A stretch of 39,948 bases of DNA, taken from positions 1 through 39,948 of IMG/VR virus record IMGVR_UViG_3300028557_000085; one strand, 5' to 3'. Position numbers and translations under genes: made by a program. This document shows positions 15,684-22,164 of this stretch, piece after piece. Position 1 is the first letter of the stretch. Every line of letters begins with the position of its first letter. The notes under the pieces were generated by a model. That model searched no databases and had not been told where the DNA came from. It worked only from the letters and a program-made list of their open reading frames with translations. Origin of the DNA: a virus.

Positions 15684-15850
15684 TGTAGTTCCTCCTTGAG
15701 GCTGATCTTTTCCCAGACATCTTGGAGGGCCATGAGGTTGGCGATGGTTTGCTCAAAGAGGTCGTCGATGGCCTCCGCGTTGATCGTGGGACGGCCGTTC
15801 TCGCGGGTGACCGCGGGGAGCTTTTTCTTGGTGGTTGCTTTGGTTTTCAT
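15680..15850 (-). CDS. small hypothetical protein (56 aa)
   Basis: ATG 15850 (MKTKATTKKKLPAVTREN) gives 56 aa; an in-frame TTG at 15862 would add 4 residues. The N-terminus is basic and the C-terminus forms one acidic helix (DDLFEQTIANLMALQDVWEK). The stop overlaps the next start by ATGA. The function is unknown. Confidence 0.5.
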   Translation of the reverse strand: MKTKATTKKKLPAVTRENGRPTINAEAIDDLFEQTIANLMALQDVWEKISLKEELQ

Positions 15851-15898
15851 ATAGGTGGTCAAATGTACAGTAGGGGGTGGGACATTGGCTGTCTTAGG

Positions 15899-16384
15899 CT
15901 ACAAGGGGTTTTGATTTGCGGTTAGGGCTTCTGCGACCTCGTCAAGGAGGTTCCAGTTGCCGGGCTGGCGGTGGCGGTCAGGGCTGTAGCGGACGGACTG
16001 CCGGTTGCGAACATGTTCAAACGACCAGAAAACGAACTGGTTGCGGTCCGGCAGGTAGGCAGCGAGGACATCGAAGTCGCCGGCAGCGTAAGGCCGGGTG
16101 GTTTCGCCGCCGCCGCGCTTGGTGCCGATGAGGTAGTCGCCGCGGTCGGTCAGCCTAGCCGTCTTGACCTGTACGGTCAGCCTAAAGGCTCCCCGGACGA
16201 GCACCCAGTCGGCGGTGTGGTCGTGGCCAAACGCCTTGAACGTCTCCCAGTCGTAGACGATGCAGCCGGCGATGAAGAGGGCTTCGGTGAGGTCGCCGCG
16301 GCGGCAGTTTGATAGGCTGCGGGCGGCAGCTTCGGGCACCGGGGCGTTGAAGCCCTCGCAGATGGCGAAGATTGCCTGGGTCAT
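15899..16384 (-). CDS. PD-(D/E)XK protein resembling group I intron-associated endonucleases (161 aa)
   Basis: After a helical start, GDLTEALFIAGCIVYDWETFKAF provides the conserved Glu, followed by HTADWVLVRGAFRLTVQVKTAR, a D-x(n)-VQVKT motif typical of the small PD-(D/E)XK group known from group I intron-associated endonucleases. DFDVLAAYLPDRNQFVFWSF forms the closing strands. No intron is seen around it. It starts with an ATGA overlap with the initiator gene, so it may act in replication or host-DNA breakdown. The motif is clear; the role is inference. Confidence 0.6.
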   Translation of the reverse strand: MTQAIFAICEGFNAPVPEAAARSLSNCRRGDLTEALFIAGCIVYDWETFKAFGHDHTADWVLVRGAFRLTVQVKTARLTDRGDYLIGTKRGGGETTRPYAAGDFDVLAAYLPDRNQFVFWSFEHVRNRQSVRYSPDRHRQPGNWNLLDEVAEALTANQNPL

Positions 16385-17208
16385 GCGGCTCCCTTCATGC
16401 GGTCAGCTTGCAGGGCTTCCAGGGCGAGCATGCGGCGTTCGGCCTCGGAGGGCTGCACGGGTCCGGTGCGGGGGATGTGGAGGACTTTGGGGGCGTCCTT
16501 GAGGCTGTCGAGGAAGACGCCGCGCCAGCCGTGCTTGACGGACTTGCGGAGGGCTTCGACGGCGTTGGCCTCGTTGACGGCGGCCAGATCGGCGACAATG
16601 CGCTGGGCGGCGGTTGGGGTTAGGGGAGCCTTGATCTCTCGGCGGTGTTGGGCAAACTCGGCCCAGGCATTGGCGAGGCCGGCGCCGTGGGGCAGGGAAA
16701 TGGTGGCGGGGTCGAACTTGGGCGGCTTTGGACGCGGAACTGCTACAGGGGAAGAAGAAGGGAGCGAAGGCTGCGAAGCGGCCGGAGCGGGCGCGTCAGC
16801 GTCATTACTCTTTCTTAATGTTGTCTTATAGTTGGGGTGACGCAGCGTCACCTGTACAGAGGACGCTGTGTCACCTGTACAAGGGACGCTGTGTCCTAGA
16901 TGACGCTCTGTCACCGGTGACGCTGCGTCACCCATACCGGTAAACTGATAGACGGCAGCCATGCGCATACCGTTCTTGATGCGTGCCGTATTGACCCTGC
17001 TGATGTAGCCGCCGGCGATCAGCCGGTTGAGAATGTCAGTGATGCGCCGGGTGCTGATGCCGGTCATTTCGTGGAGCTTGTTGCGGCTGGCAAAGACGCC
17101 GCGGTCCTTGGCTAGGTCTGCCAGGGCGACCAAGACAAACTTGTCGCGGGTTGGCAGCTTCTGCGCGTAGGCGTATTCGCGCTCCGGTTTTTGGCGCTTT
17201 GGTTCCAC
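16381..17208 (-). CDS. winged-helix replication-initiator-like protein (275 aa)
   Basis: The N-terminal winged helix (about residues 15-95: KFVLVALADLAKDRG, then ISTRRITDILNRLIAGGYIS) is like phage replication-initiator (lambda O/DnaT-organiser) proteins. A Pro/Ser/Ala linker (about 130-165) leads to a C-terminal helical domain (LTPTAAQRIVADLAAVNE, ALRKSVKHGWRGVF), the common FxxSVxxGWxG-type end of helicase-loading proteins. The start is GTG 17208, overlapping the upstream TAG as TAGTG. Five iterated repeats lie within the gene just after the winged-helix part, exactly as lambda's origin lies in gene O. It probably binds them and loads the DnaB-like helicase. Confidence 0.75.
   Translation of the reverse strand: MEPKRQKPEREYAYAQKLPTRDKFVLVALADLAKDRGVFASRNKLHEMTGISTRRITDILNRLIAGGYISRVNTARIKNGMRMAAVYQFTGMGDAASPVTERHLGHSVPCTGDTASSVQVTLRHPNYKTTLRKSNDADAPAPAASQPSLPSSSPVAVPRPKPPKFDPATISLPHGAGLANAWAEFAQHRREIKAPLTPTAAQRIVADLAAVNEANAVEALRKSVKHGWRGVFLDSLKDAPKVLHIPRTGPVQPSEAERRMLALEALQADRMKGAA
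16838..16930. repeat. five iterons around (T)GACGCxGxGTCa; candidate replication origin
   Basis: Repeat cores begin at 16839, 16862, 16885, 16902 and 16919, spaced 23, 23, 17 and 17 nt. The outer copies are perfect inverted repeats (TGACGC-A/T-GCGTCA, 16838-16850 and 16918-16930); the inner ones are diverged. The first two share a CACCTGTACA spacer. An A/T-rich stretch (16803-16833) adjoins one side, as expected of an unwinding element. The array lies inside the initiator gene. Confidence 0.7.
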
Positions 17209-17576
17209 TAGCTGCGCCTCCCAAATTTGTTCCGGTGGGCGCCCTTGGGGCCATCGAACTCGAGGACGCCGTCCGGGCGCACCCGCGCAAATCGAACCTT
17301 CATGCGGTCGTTGGTTCGCCAGTCCTTCTTCTCTTGGACATAGGTGACCGCGGGGCCGTCGAAGCTGGGGGGCAGGATGAAGAGCATCTTGGGGTGGGGG
17401 CAGGACTTCGCCGAGACGGCCGCGGTGACTTCCTCGCCCACGGCGTAGGGGGCGCCGGGAGGCTTGGGCGTGGCATCTTGGGCTGCTGCGGGTGGGGGCT
17501 CTGGGGCGGCTTCGGGTTGCGGGCTAGGTTGCCCCCTGAGGGTGTCGGTGGCTTTTTTGATTAGTTCGTTGATCAT
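17208..17576 (-). CDS. hypothetical protein (122 aa)
   Basis: The first half is a Pro/Ala-rich flexible region (about residues 15-45); the second is a small beta domain (GPAVTYVQEKKDWRTNDRMKV, RFARVRPDGVLEF). The end GAHRNKFG is basic. It is coupled to the initiator gene (TAGTG) and to the HNH gene (ATGA). The function is unknown; its place suggests a replication accessory protein. Confidence 0.55.
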   Translation of the reverse strand: MINELIKKATDTLRGQPSPQPEAAPEPPPAAAQDATPKPPGAPYAVGEEVTAAVSAKSCPHPKMLFILPPSFDGPAVTYVQEKKDWRTNDRMKVRFARVRPDGVLEFDGPKGAHRNKFGRRS

Positions 17577-18607
17577 AAGGGGCAGGTGGTTGTGCTGTGG
17601 ATGGTTAGGGGCAGGTGGAGTTGGGGCTCAGTGAGTTTGGCGCCCTTGCTCATGTTTTTGCGTGGCGCCAAAGGGCGCATGTTCTGCCAGTTGCAGGCGA
17701 CTTTGAGTTGCTCTGGATTGGCAAGATCCAAGGCGGCGAGGGGAACAATGTGATCGATGTGAAAACTGCCAGGGTTATCCCACGACATCTTGCCCTTAAA
17801 CTGCCGCTCAATGTGCTGGCGCAGGAAGTCAAAGGAACAGCCGATTAGTTCCTCGGTGCGGCCGGTCTTGGAGGCGCCGCCCTTTTGGATGGCTTGGTAA
17901 ACGCGAGCGCGGACCTTGTAGGCCAATGCAAACTGTGGGTCTTGGGCGTAGCGGCGCTTGACGTATGCCTTGGCAAGTTTATTCCGCCGGCCGGGATTGC
18001 GCGCAGCCCACTGGCGCTGCAGTTCCTTACATCTTTCTTGGTTGTTTTGCTGCCATCTGCGCGTCCTTTCGCGAATCTTGGCCACCCATGCGGGGTCATG
18101 CTTTAAGCGCTGATATCTATTTATTTCCGCTGCCCTTTTCTTTTCTGCAACTCCTGGGCGCTGCCTGTATTTCTTGGAGTAAGCGCGCCGCCGCTCTTTG
18201 TTCTCTGGCTTCTGCCGGCCGATCTTGGCGCGCTCCCTTCCCCGCTCAGACTGCGCCCACCTCTTCGTGGCTTGCGCCCGGTCCACGGCCCGTGCCTTAA
18301 ACGCCTCTCCGTTCATATATCGGGCGGCAACCAGCTTTTTCCATTCGCGCTGTGCGGCGTATCTCTGTAACGGCATCCAGCGCTCTCTGACATGAACACT
18401 GCCATCAACCCTCCTGTCGCGTTCGTAGCACCAGAAAATCGTTCCATCAGAAGGGTTTACATCGCCTCTTCGGAATCGTTTTTCTTTGGACAGTGTCGGA
18501 GCCGAATCGGTGGGGGTGTTTGAAGAAATTGAGAACACGCAACCCCCTCCCCCCCCATCCGACAGAGGAACATGCGTTGTGATGTTTAATTCTGAGTCAT
18601 TATACAT
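17573..18607 (-). CDS. HNH endonuclease (344 aa)
   Basis: The C-terminal HNH domain has FHIDHIVPLAALDLANPEQL, then NWQNMRPLAPRKNMSKG, giving the His-x(n)-Asn-x(n)-Asn/His metal site. A long basic, helical middle (about residues 110-240, many Arg/Lys/Gln) precedes a VRARVYQAIQKGG segment typical of phage HNH nucleases. The N-terminus contains GGGGGCVFS. Such genes are either free-standing homing nucleases or packaging-linked; no intron is seen and terminase is far away, so homing is somewhat more likely. The last 4 nt overlap the next gene as ATGA. Confidence 0.75.
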   Translation of the reverse strand: MYNDSELNITTHVPLSDGGGGGCVFSISSNTPTDSAPTLSKEKRFRRGDVNPSDGTIFWCYERDRRVDGSVHVRERWMPLQRYAAQREWKKLVAARYMNGEAFKARAVDRAQATKRWAQSERGRERAKIGRQKPENKERRRAYSKKYRQRPGVAEKKRAAEINRYQRLKHDPAWVAKIRERTRRWQQNNQERCKELQRQWAARNPGRRNKLAKAYVKRRYAQDPQFALAYKVRARVYQAIQKGGASKTGRTEELIGCSFDFLRQHIERQFKGKMSWDNPGSFHIDHIVPLAALDLANPEQLKVACNWQNMRPLAPRKNMSKGAKLTEPQLHLPLTIHSTTTCPL

Positions 18608-18624
18608 GATGGATCTTGTCTTTA

Positions 18625-18651
18625 GTTATAGTGTAAGTCGTTGCTAATCAA
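18625..18651 (-). promoter_or_regulatory. weak candidate promoter before the HNH gene
   Basis: On the minus strand TTGATT, 15 nt, TATAAC precedes ATG 18607 by about 17 nt. The spacer is short, so confidence is low. It lies across the end of the upstream HTH gene. Confidence 0.3.
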
Positions 18652-19243
18652 GGGTGATAATGTCACGATTGGTCACTATCGGTGCTGGAGGTAGGCTCGG
18701 CGTCTCTGTTTGTGGCGGCCGCTCCTGACCCTCGACCGGTATAAACGCCACATCCACGACCTCAGAGCCCTTCCGCAGGCCAGCCACGAATGTGATCCAC
18801 TCGTCAGCCGCTGGGGCCAGCACGTGTTCAACCCGCTGTGTTGCACCGCCGGACAGCAGCTCTGCCTTCTCGCTTGCCACAGCCGACATGATGACTAGGC
18901 CGTGGTCCTTCATATCCGGCACGCGGTCAAGAAGTTCTGCCGTGCCGACAGCCGCGAGGGTTTTCCAATTGTTGGCAGCCGTCTGGCGGGCCTTGTCTAG
19001 TGCCTCGGGACGGTTGCGGATGAGCGCAATGATGGTGTGGTAGGACGTGTTGTAGGCTCGGGCAATGCGCGTGGCTGGCATCCCTGAAACGTGCGCCGCG
19101 AGGATCTCAGCGACCTTGCCCGGGGGCACATCTTGGCCGGTGTGGCCCTGGACACTGACCAGTTCTTTGCCCTCGTCATCCTTGATGATCTTGACGCGGT
19201 GTCCGCCGGCCTTGGGCTTTGATCGTGTTTTAGGTCTCGCCAT
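18644..19243 (-). CDS. helix-turn-helix DNA-binding protein (199 aa)
   Basis: A basic N-terminus (MARPKTRSKPKAGGHRVK) precedes an HTH at about residues 52-80 (GMPATRIARAYNTSYHTIIALI). The helical segment WKTLAAVGTAELLDRVPDMK with VASEKAELLSGGAT resembles a part seen in small terminase subunits and related phage HTH proteins. A Pro-rich tail follows. It starts 4 nt after the gene upstream. It could be a small terminase subunit encoded away from the large one, or a regulator; I cannot decide. Confidence 0.65.
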   Translation of the reverse strand: MARPKTRSKPKAGGHRVKIIKDDEGKELVSVQGHTGQDVPPGKVAEILAAHVSGMPATRIARAYNTSYHTIIALIRNRPEALDKARQTAANNWKTLAAVGTAELLDRVPDMKDHGLVIMSAVASEKAELLSGGATQRVEHVLAPAADEWITFVAGLRKGSEVVDVAFIPVEGQERPPQTETPSLPPAPIVTNRDIITLD

Positions 19244-19247
19244 AAGG

Positions 19248-19508
19248 TTACCTCAAAATCCTCCCCTTGTGCCGCCTCAAGAGCGGCCTCACCGCTTCAA
19301 CCCCCTGGTCCGTCTCGAAAATGTTTAGGTGCGGCCCCCTGACCGCCCTCGCAATCTTCTTCATGCCCATGTCCAGCAGCACGCCACTAAGCCACGGGTC
19401 ACGGCTCTGGACATGCCAGTAGTCGCCGACTTGCCATGCGCATAAAGTGGACGTGCCGGGATTGGAACCCGGCGCGGGCTTAGGTTTGCGCTGCTGCACG
19501 GTGGCCAC
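19248..19508 (-). CDS. small hypothetical protein (86 aa from GTG)
   Basis: No ATG fits; GTG 19508, 11 nt after the HTH gene ends, gives 86 aa. The C-terminal half looks coding (DYWHVQSRDPWLSGVLLDMG, then KKIARAVRGPHLNIFETDQG) and ends LLRRHKGRILR 4 nt before the next start. The first 20 codons coincide with a tRNA-like element, so the true start is uncertain. Confidence 0.4.
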   Translation of the reverse strand: MATVQQRKPKPAPGSNPGTSTLCAWQVGDYWHVQSRDPWLSGVLLDMGMKKIARAVRGPHLNIFETDQGVEAVRPLLRRHKGRILR

Positions 19509-19512
19509 GTCC
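19448..19512 (-). other. tRNA-like element: matched acceptor stem and T-arm without a proper anticodon arm
   Basis: On the minus strand GGACGTG (19512-19506) pairs perfectly with CACGTCC (19455-19449), and a T-arm CCGGG-TTCCAAT-CCCGG abuts the 3' half. Only 33 nt lie between acceptor and T-stem, too short for normal D and anticodon arms, and T-loop position 57 is C rather than a purine. It may be a decayed tRNA, a tRNA mimic or chance. Confidence 0.3.
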
Positions 19513-19519
19513 GAATGAG

Positions 19520-19726
19520 TTAAGCCAGCGAGTAGCAAGCGAACCGCTTGCCGTTGCGTCGCATCATCCGGCTCTGCACACGGATGCCGGCTTCGCGCAT
19601 CTCCTCGATGCGTGCCGCCAGCCGCATGCACTTGAAGCGGGTGGAGGCTGACAGCGGCGTGATCCCGCGGCCGGTGCGCAGATAGCGCAGGATGCGGTTG
19701 GTCTGGTTCTTGGTGTTGGTGCTCAT
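19520..19726 (-). CDS. small helix-turn-helix protein (68 aa)
   Basis: The sequence NQTNRILRYLRTGRGITPLSASTRFKCMRLAARIEEMREAG is the phage HTH pattern in which 'R-I-L-x-Y-L-x-x-G-x-x-I-T' starts a winged-helix fold, ending with a wing RMMRRNGKRFACYSL. It is probably a small DNA-binding regulator. The start overlaps the stop of the 40-aa gene as ATGA. Confidence 0.7.
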   Translation of the reverse strand: MSTNTKNQTNRILRYLRTGRGITPLSASTRFKCMRLAARIEEMREAGIRVQSRMMRRNGKRFACYSLA

Positions 19727-19845
19727 GGTTTGGTCTTGGTTAGTTTGCTAAAGATCCGCTGGCACATGGCCATCAGCGCATCCACAGGGATGCATGGGCG
19801 TGTGCCGTGGTAGTTGCGGGCGTGGAGTTGGCTTGGGACGGTCAT
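19723..19845 (-). CDS. small hypothetical protein (40 aa)
   Basis: ATG 19845 (MTVPSQLHARNYHGTRPCIP) opens 40 codons that overlap the methyltransferase stop (ATGA) and the HTH start (ATGA). Coupling at both ends is the evidence; the short helical end is basic. The function is unknown. Confidence 0.5.
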   Translation of the reverse strand: MTVPSQLHARNYHGTRPCIPVDALMAMCQRIFSKLTKTKP

Positions 19846-21008
19846 GGCTGGTGCTCCATCAGCTCACTAACAAGAAGCCTAAACGCTCGCTCTGCGACGG
19901 CTGGCACAACGCCATTCCCGAGGAGTCGCAACTCGTCGGTGCGGTTGTCACAGGATTCACACAGCTGGGCATAGTCCAGCCCACAGGGAGACCCATCAAC
20001 GTCTCGACCCAGCGGGGGTTCAGCCTGCCGCTCTGCCGTCTCTCCACCATGTTCTTCGCCTTGCGGGCTTCCCAAGATTCTGCTGACTCGTCTTGCTGCC
20101 ACGGCGTCGGCGTTGCCCACTGCTTCTGATTCTCCAACATTGCTTTCACGTGCAGAAGGTTTGTGTGATTCCCTCCCTTCGCTTGGAACGGAGTTATACC
20201 GCTTTGTTTCCCATCCTGCATTGTTGGTGTCGGCCACTGCTTCTTTATCTCCTCCGCAAACACTTGATCCCCGGTAATGTGGTCGCGGGCTGTTGGGGTT
20301 CCGCATTTCGCTTCGGATGCTCGCGGGGTTCCCCACTGTTCTCGGCGGCTCCCATCCGTGCTGCTGCTCGCCTGGGCGGCTTGGCCAAACATCACACTCA
20401 CTGCTTGCCCAAGCGTCTGCTCCGACATATTCGGTCGGCTCGGTGGGTGTGTTCCGGTTATAGAATCCTTCCAGTCCCTTGCATTCGCGGTAGGCCAAGA
20501 TAAAGACCCGCTTCCTCTGGTGAGGCGCGCCGCATTCACGCGCTGACGCCACGCACCACGTCGGTCGGTAACCCAGTCCGACCAGGTCTTGCAAAACGTC
20601 GGGCAGCCCCAGCGAGATATGTCCTTCGACGTTTTCAAAGAAACAGACACCCGGTCGCATGAGAGCAATTCCGGCTGATATGTGAGGCCAGAGGTGTCTG
20701 GGATCTTCTTTGCCAAGCCGCTTTCCTGCTGTGCTGAAGGGCTGGCAGGGATAACCTCCAGAGAGGATGTCCACGCGGTCACGAAAGTCTGACCATGGGA
20801 AGGTTTTAAGGTCCGTCCAGATAGGCGCGCAGTCCAAGAGTCCCGCTTCCATCTTTGCGACCAGGTTCGCGCAGGCGAAGGCTTCGATCTCGCTAACAGC
20901 GATTGTGCGCAGATTTCGGATTGCTCGGTGGAGTCCGAGATCAATGCCTCCGTATCCGGCACAAAGGGAGACGTGTGTAACTGGCGAGGCAGAACCCACA
21001 TGGCTCAT
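19842..21008 (-). CDS. C5-cytosine DNA methyltransferase (388 aa)
   Basis: The enzyme methylates cytosine C5 with S-adenosylmethionine. Motif I SLCAGYGGIDLG (about 14-25), motif IV GGYPCQPFS (84-92, catalytic Cys88), motif VI ENVEG (125-129), motif VIII QRKRVFI (164-170) and the C-terminal motif LLGNGVVPAVAERAF are all present in order. The segment between (about 175-350) would hold the target-recognition region, so specificity cannot be read. The start ATG 21008 has GGAGG upstream and an ATGA overlap. No partner restriction enzyme is seen; protection from host restriction is the likely role. A second frame of the same strand is also open almost end to end (separate entry). Confidence 0.88.
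   Translation of the reverse strand: MSHVGSASPVTHVSLCAGYGGIDLGLHRAIRNLRTIAVSEIEAFACANLVAKMEAGLLDCAPIWTDLKTFPWSDFRDRVDILSGGYPCQPFSTAGKRLGKEDPRHLWPHISAGIALMRPGVCFFENVEGHISLGLPDVLQDLVGLGYRPTWCVASARECGAPHQRKRVFILAYRECKGLEGFYNRNTPTEPTEYVGADAWASSECDVWPSRPGEQQHGWEPPRTVGNPASIRSEMRNPNSPRPHYRGSSVCGGDKEAVADTNNAGWETKRYNSVPSEGRESHKPSARESNVGESEAVGNADAVAARRVSRILGSPQGEEHGGETAERQAEPPLGRDVDGSPCGLDYAQLCESCDNRTDELRLLGNGVVPAVAERAFRLLVSELMEHQP
19859..21001 (-). other. second open frame inside the methyltransferase gene with MTase-like C-terminal motifs
   Basis: On the same strand, displaced by one base, 380 codons are open. From about residue 169 this frame reads WPTANARDWKD, later WPTPTMQDGK, WATPTPWQ and LNPRWVETLMGLPVGWT (about 327-343). 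These are phrases I know from the target-recognition part of many phage C5-methyltransferases, where they lie in the same frame as motif I. Its first 160 residues look like shadow sequence. It could be dual coding, a frameshift product or an evolutionary frame remnant; translation is unproven. Confidence 0.4.
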
Positions 21009-21145
21009 GCGTCCTCCTCGTCGCCATCATCATAGGGATCGTAGGGCACGCCATAGGCCGCCATGCAGTCAGCCGAATGCGCCCGGCTGATGTCGGCCTC
21101 ACGCTGTTCATCGTCGCACCGGTCGTCGTAGTCGGGGTCGATCAT
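21005..21145 (-). CDS. small acidic protein (46 aa)
   Basis: The sequence MIDPDYDDRCDDEQREADIS to YDPYDDGDEEDA is strongly acidic, as in DNA-mimic or small regulatory phage proteins, though it is very short. Both ends overlap neighbours by ATGA; GGAGG near its end serves the methyltransferase. The function is unknown. Confidence 0.6.
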   Translation of the reverse strand: MIDPDYDDRCDDEQREADISRAHSADCMAAYGVPYDPYDDGDEEDA

Positions 21146-21267
21146 CGCCGGCCTCCAATCTTGTTGATTGCGTTGAGGGCGATGGAGCCGACGACGAGTA
21201 ACCCGACGAGCGACATGAAGGTCGCATCGGTGAGGTAGCTAAGGACGTCCAGTGGTGTGGGTGTCAT
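21142..21267 (-). CDS. small membrane protein (41 aa)
   Basis: From ATG 21267 (MTPTPLDVLSYLTDATFMSL) the 41-aa product has one hydrophobic helix (SLVGLLVVGSIALNAI) and a basic end KIGGRR. It is the first gene of the leftward operon after the divergent control region. A longer in-frame start is less likely because it runs into that region. Confidence 0.55.
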   Translation of the reverse strand: MTPTPLDVLSYLTDATFMSLVGLLVVGSIALNAINKIGGRR

Positions 21268-21302
21268 AGTTGTGAGGGCGAGATGGGCGCGCACCTGGGT
21301 GG

Positions 21303-21331
21303 ATAATTGCAGACATGCGCGGACAGCGCAA
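21303..21331 (-). promoter_or_regulatory. candidate leftward promoter
   Basis: On the minus strand TTGCGC, 17 nt, AATTAT lies about 36 nt before ATG 21267. The match to the sigma70 consensus is moderate. It would drive the methyltransferase/replication operon. Confidence 0.35.
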
Positions 21332-21368
21332 GACATATTTTTCACCACCCGTGGGGCCAAGACCCTAT

Positions 21369-21396
21369 TTGACAAATGTCCCGAAGTGTCCCTAAG
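21369..21396 (+). promoter_or_regulatory. tandem TGTCCCnAAG repeats beside a TTGACA box: candidate operator
   Basis: TTGACA (21369-21374) is followed at once by TGTCCCGAAG (21377-21386) and TGTCCCTAAG (21387-21396), a perfect 10-nt tandem apart from one base. No good -10 box follows at 17 nt, so it may be an operator next to or overlapping a promoter. Confidence 0.45.
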
Positions 21397-21404
21397 TGCA
21401 TTTT

Positions 21405-21578
21405 ATGAAAACCAACAAACGACGCCCTAGAAACCTGTCTAAAAAACGCAAAAACTTAAACACGTTGCTCGGCGTTTTTGCGGTAAAACAGGCCATTTTA
21501 CTCTGTAGGAAAAAAACTTTCAGAAAATTGATCTTTTTTCTTGCATTCCCCAGCGTCTGGCGTATAGTAGGGGAGTAA
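21405..21578 (+). CDS. possible small basic protein (57 aa)
   Basis: ATG 21405 opens MKTNKRRPRNLSKKRKNLNT, then a hydrophobic C-terminal part (KLIFFLAFPSVW). The TAA overlaps the next ATG as TAATG. Against it: it spans a 9-bp inverted repeat and a likely promoter and is A/T-rich, so it may be leader sequence. Confidence 0.35.
   Translation: MKTNKRRPRNLSKKRKNLNTLLGVFAVKQAILLCRKKTFRKLIFFLAFPSVWRIVGE
21447..21482. promoter_or_regulatory. inverted repeat CGCAAAAAC/GTTTTTGCG
   Basis: A perfect 9-bp inverted repeat (21447-21455 and 21474-21482) has an 18-nt loop. It sits between the leftward and rightward units and could be an operator or a leader hairpin. Confidence 0.4.
21541..21568 (+). promoter_or_regulatory. 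candidate rightward sigma70-type promoter
   Basis: TTGCAT (21541-21546), 16 nt, TATAGT (21563-21568). The expected transcription start is about 21575, only about 3 nt before ATG 21578, so the message would be nearly leaderless; the GGGGAG just before the ATG is too close for normal Shine-Dalgarno use. Confidence 0.55.
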
Positions 21579-21961
21579 TGAAAACACACACCACAACGGG
21601 CGCGGGGAATTCCGCCGCGCAAATCACCACCCGCTACACCAACGCCGGAAAAATGCCCGACGAAACTCAGTTTGACTACGTAATTGAGGTTTCCGCATGG
21701 GCGGACACCGGAACGGCCGGATATATCGGCGTCAGCGGGCAGCCCACGAACGATGACTTGAGAGCCATGCTCTCCGAGGAAGTGGCCGAGTTGCAGCGAT
21801 GGATCGATGCGGAAGCAAAAAAGGGGAACATGGACGAGCGCACCGACGAGCCGCAGGTCGCCGAGGTTCGTCAACGCCCCGCGTCCGCAGACGGCGATTG
21901 CCCGCCGTCCCATGAATGGCCGGTTGTCATTGCCGAACTCATGGCGAAGGAGGTCGCATGA
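21578..21961 (+). CDS. hypothetical protein, first clear gene of the rightward operon (127 aa)
   Basis: MKTHTTTGAGNSAAQITTRY begins a polar, likely beta segment (FDYVIEVSAWADTGTAGYIG), then an acidic helix (MLSEEVAELQRWIDAEAKKG). No signal peptide is present. It overlaps the next gene by ATGA. No family is recognised; in early phage operons such proteins often modulate host or defence functions, which is inference here. Confidence 0.6.
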   Translation: MKTHTTTGAGNSAAQITTRYTNAGKMPDETQFDYVIEVSAWADTGTAGYIGVSGQPTNDDLRAMLSEEVAELQRWIDAEAKKGNMDERTDEPQVAEVRQRPASADGDCPPSHEWPVVIAELMAKEVA

Positions 21962-22128
21962 ATCCGCCAACCACACCGGAGCAACGCGAGGCAATGCGGC
22001 GAGCCGATAGAATTGCTGCTGGTCTCATCAACTCCGAGAAACGCCGCGAAAGAATTGCCGATCGACTCAAGTCGTTCGGTCTGTCCGACGATCAAGTCTC
22101 CAGCGTCATGGAGATTGTCGCCTACTAA
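21958..22128 (+). CDS. small helical protein (56 aa)
   Basis: ATG 21958 overlaps the upstream stop (ATGA). MNPPTTPEQREAMRRADRIA followed by KRRERIADRLKSFGLSDDQV suggests two or three charged helices. The function is unknown. Confidence 0.55.
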   Translation: MNPPTTPEQREAMRRADRIAAGLINSEKRRERIADRLKSFGLSDDQVSSVMEIVAY

Positions 22129-22164
22129 CAAACAAACACACACGAACACACAAAAATACACACA

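Noticed and set aside
16838-16930. CRISPR array
   Set aside because: Repeats are only about 12-13 nt with spacers of 4-11 nt and are palindromic; they fit iterons, and no cas gene is present.
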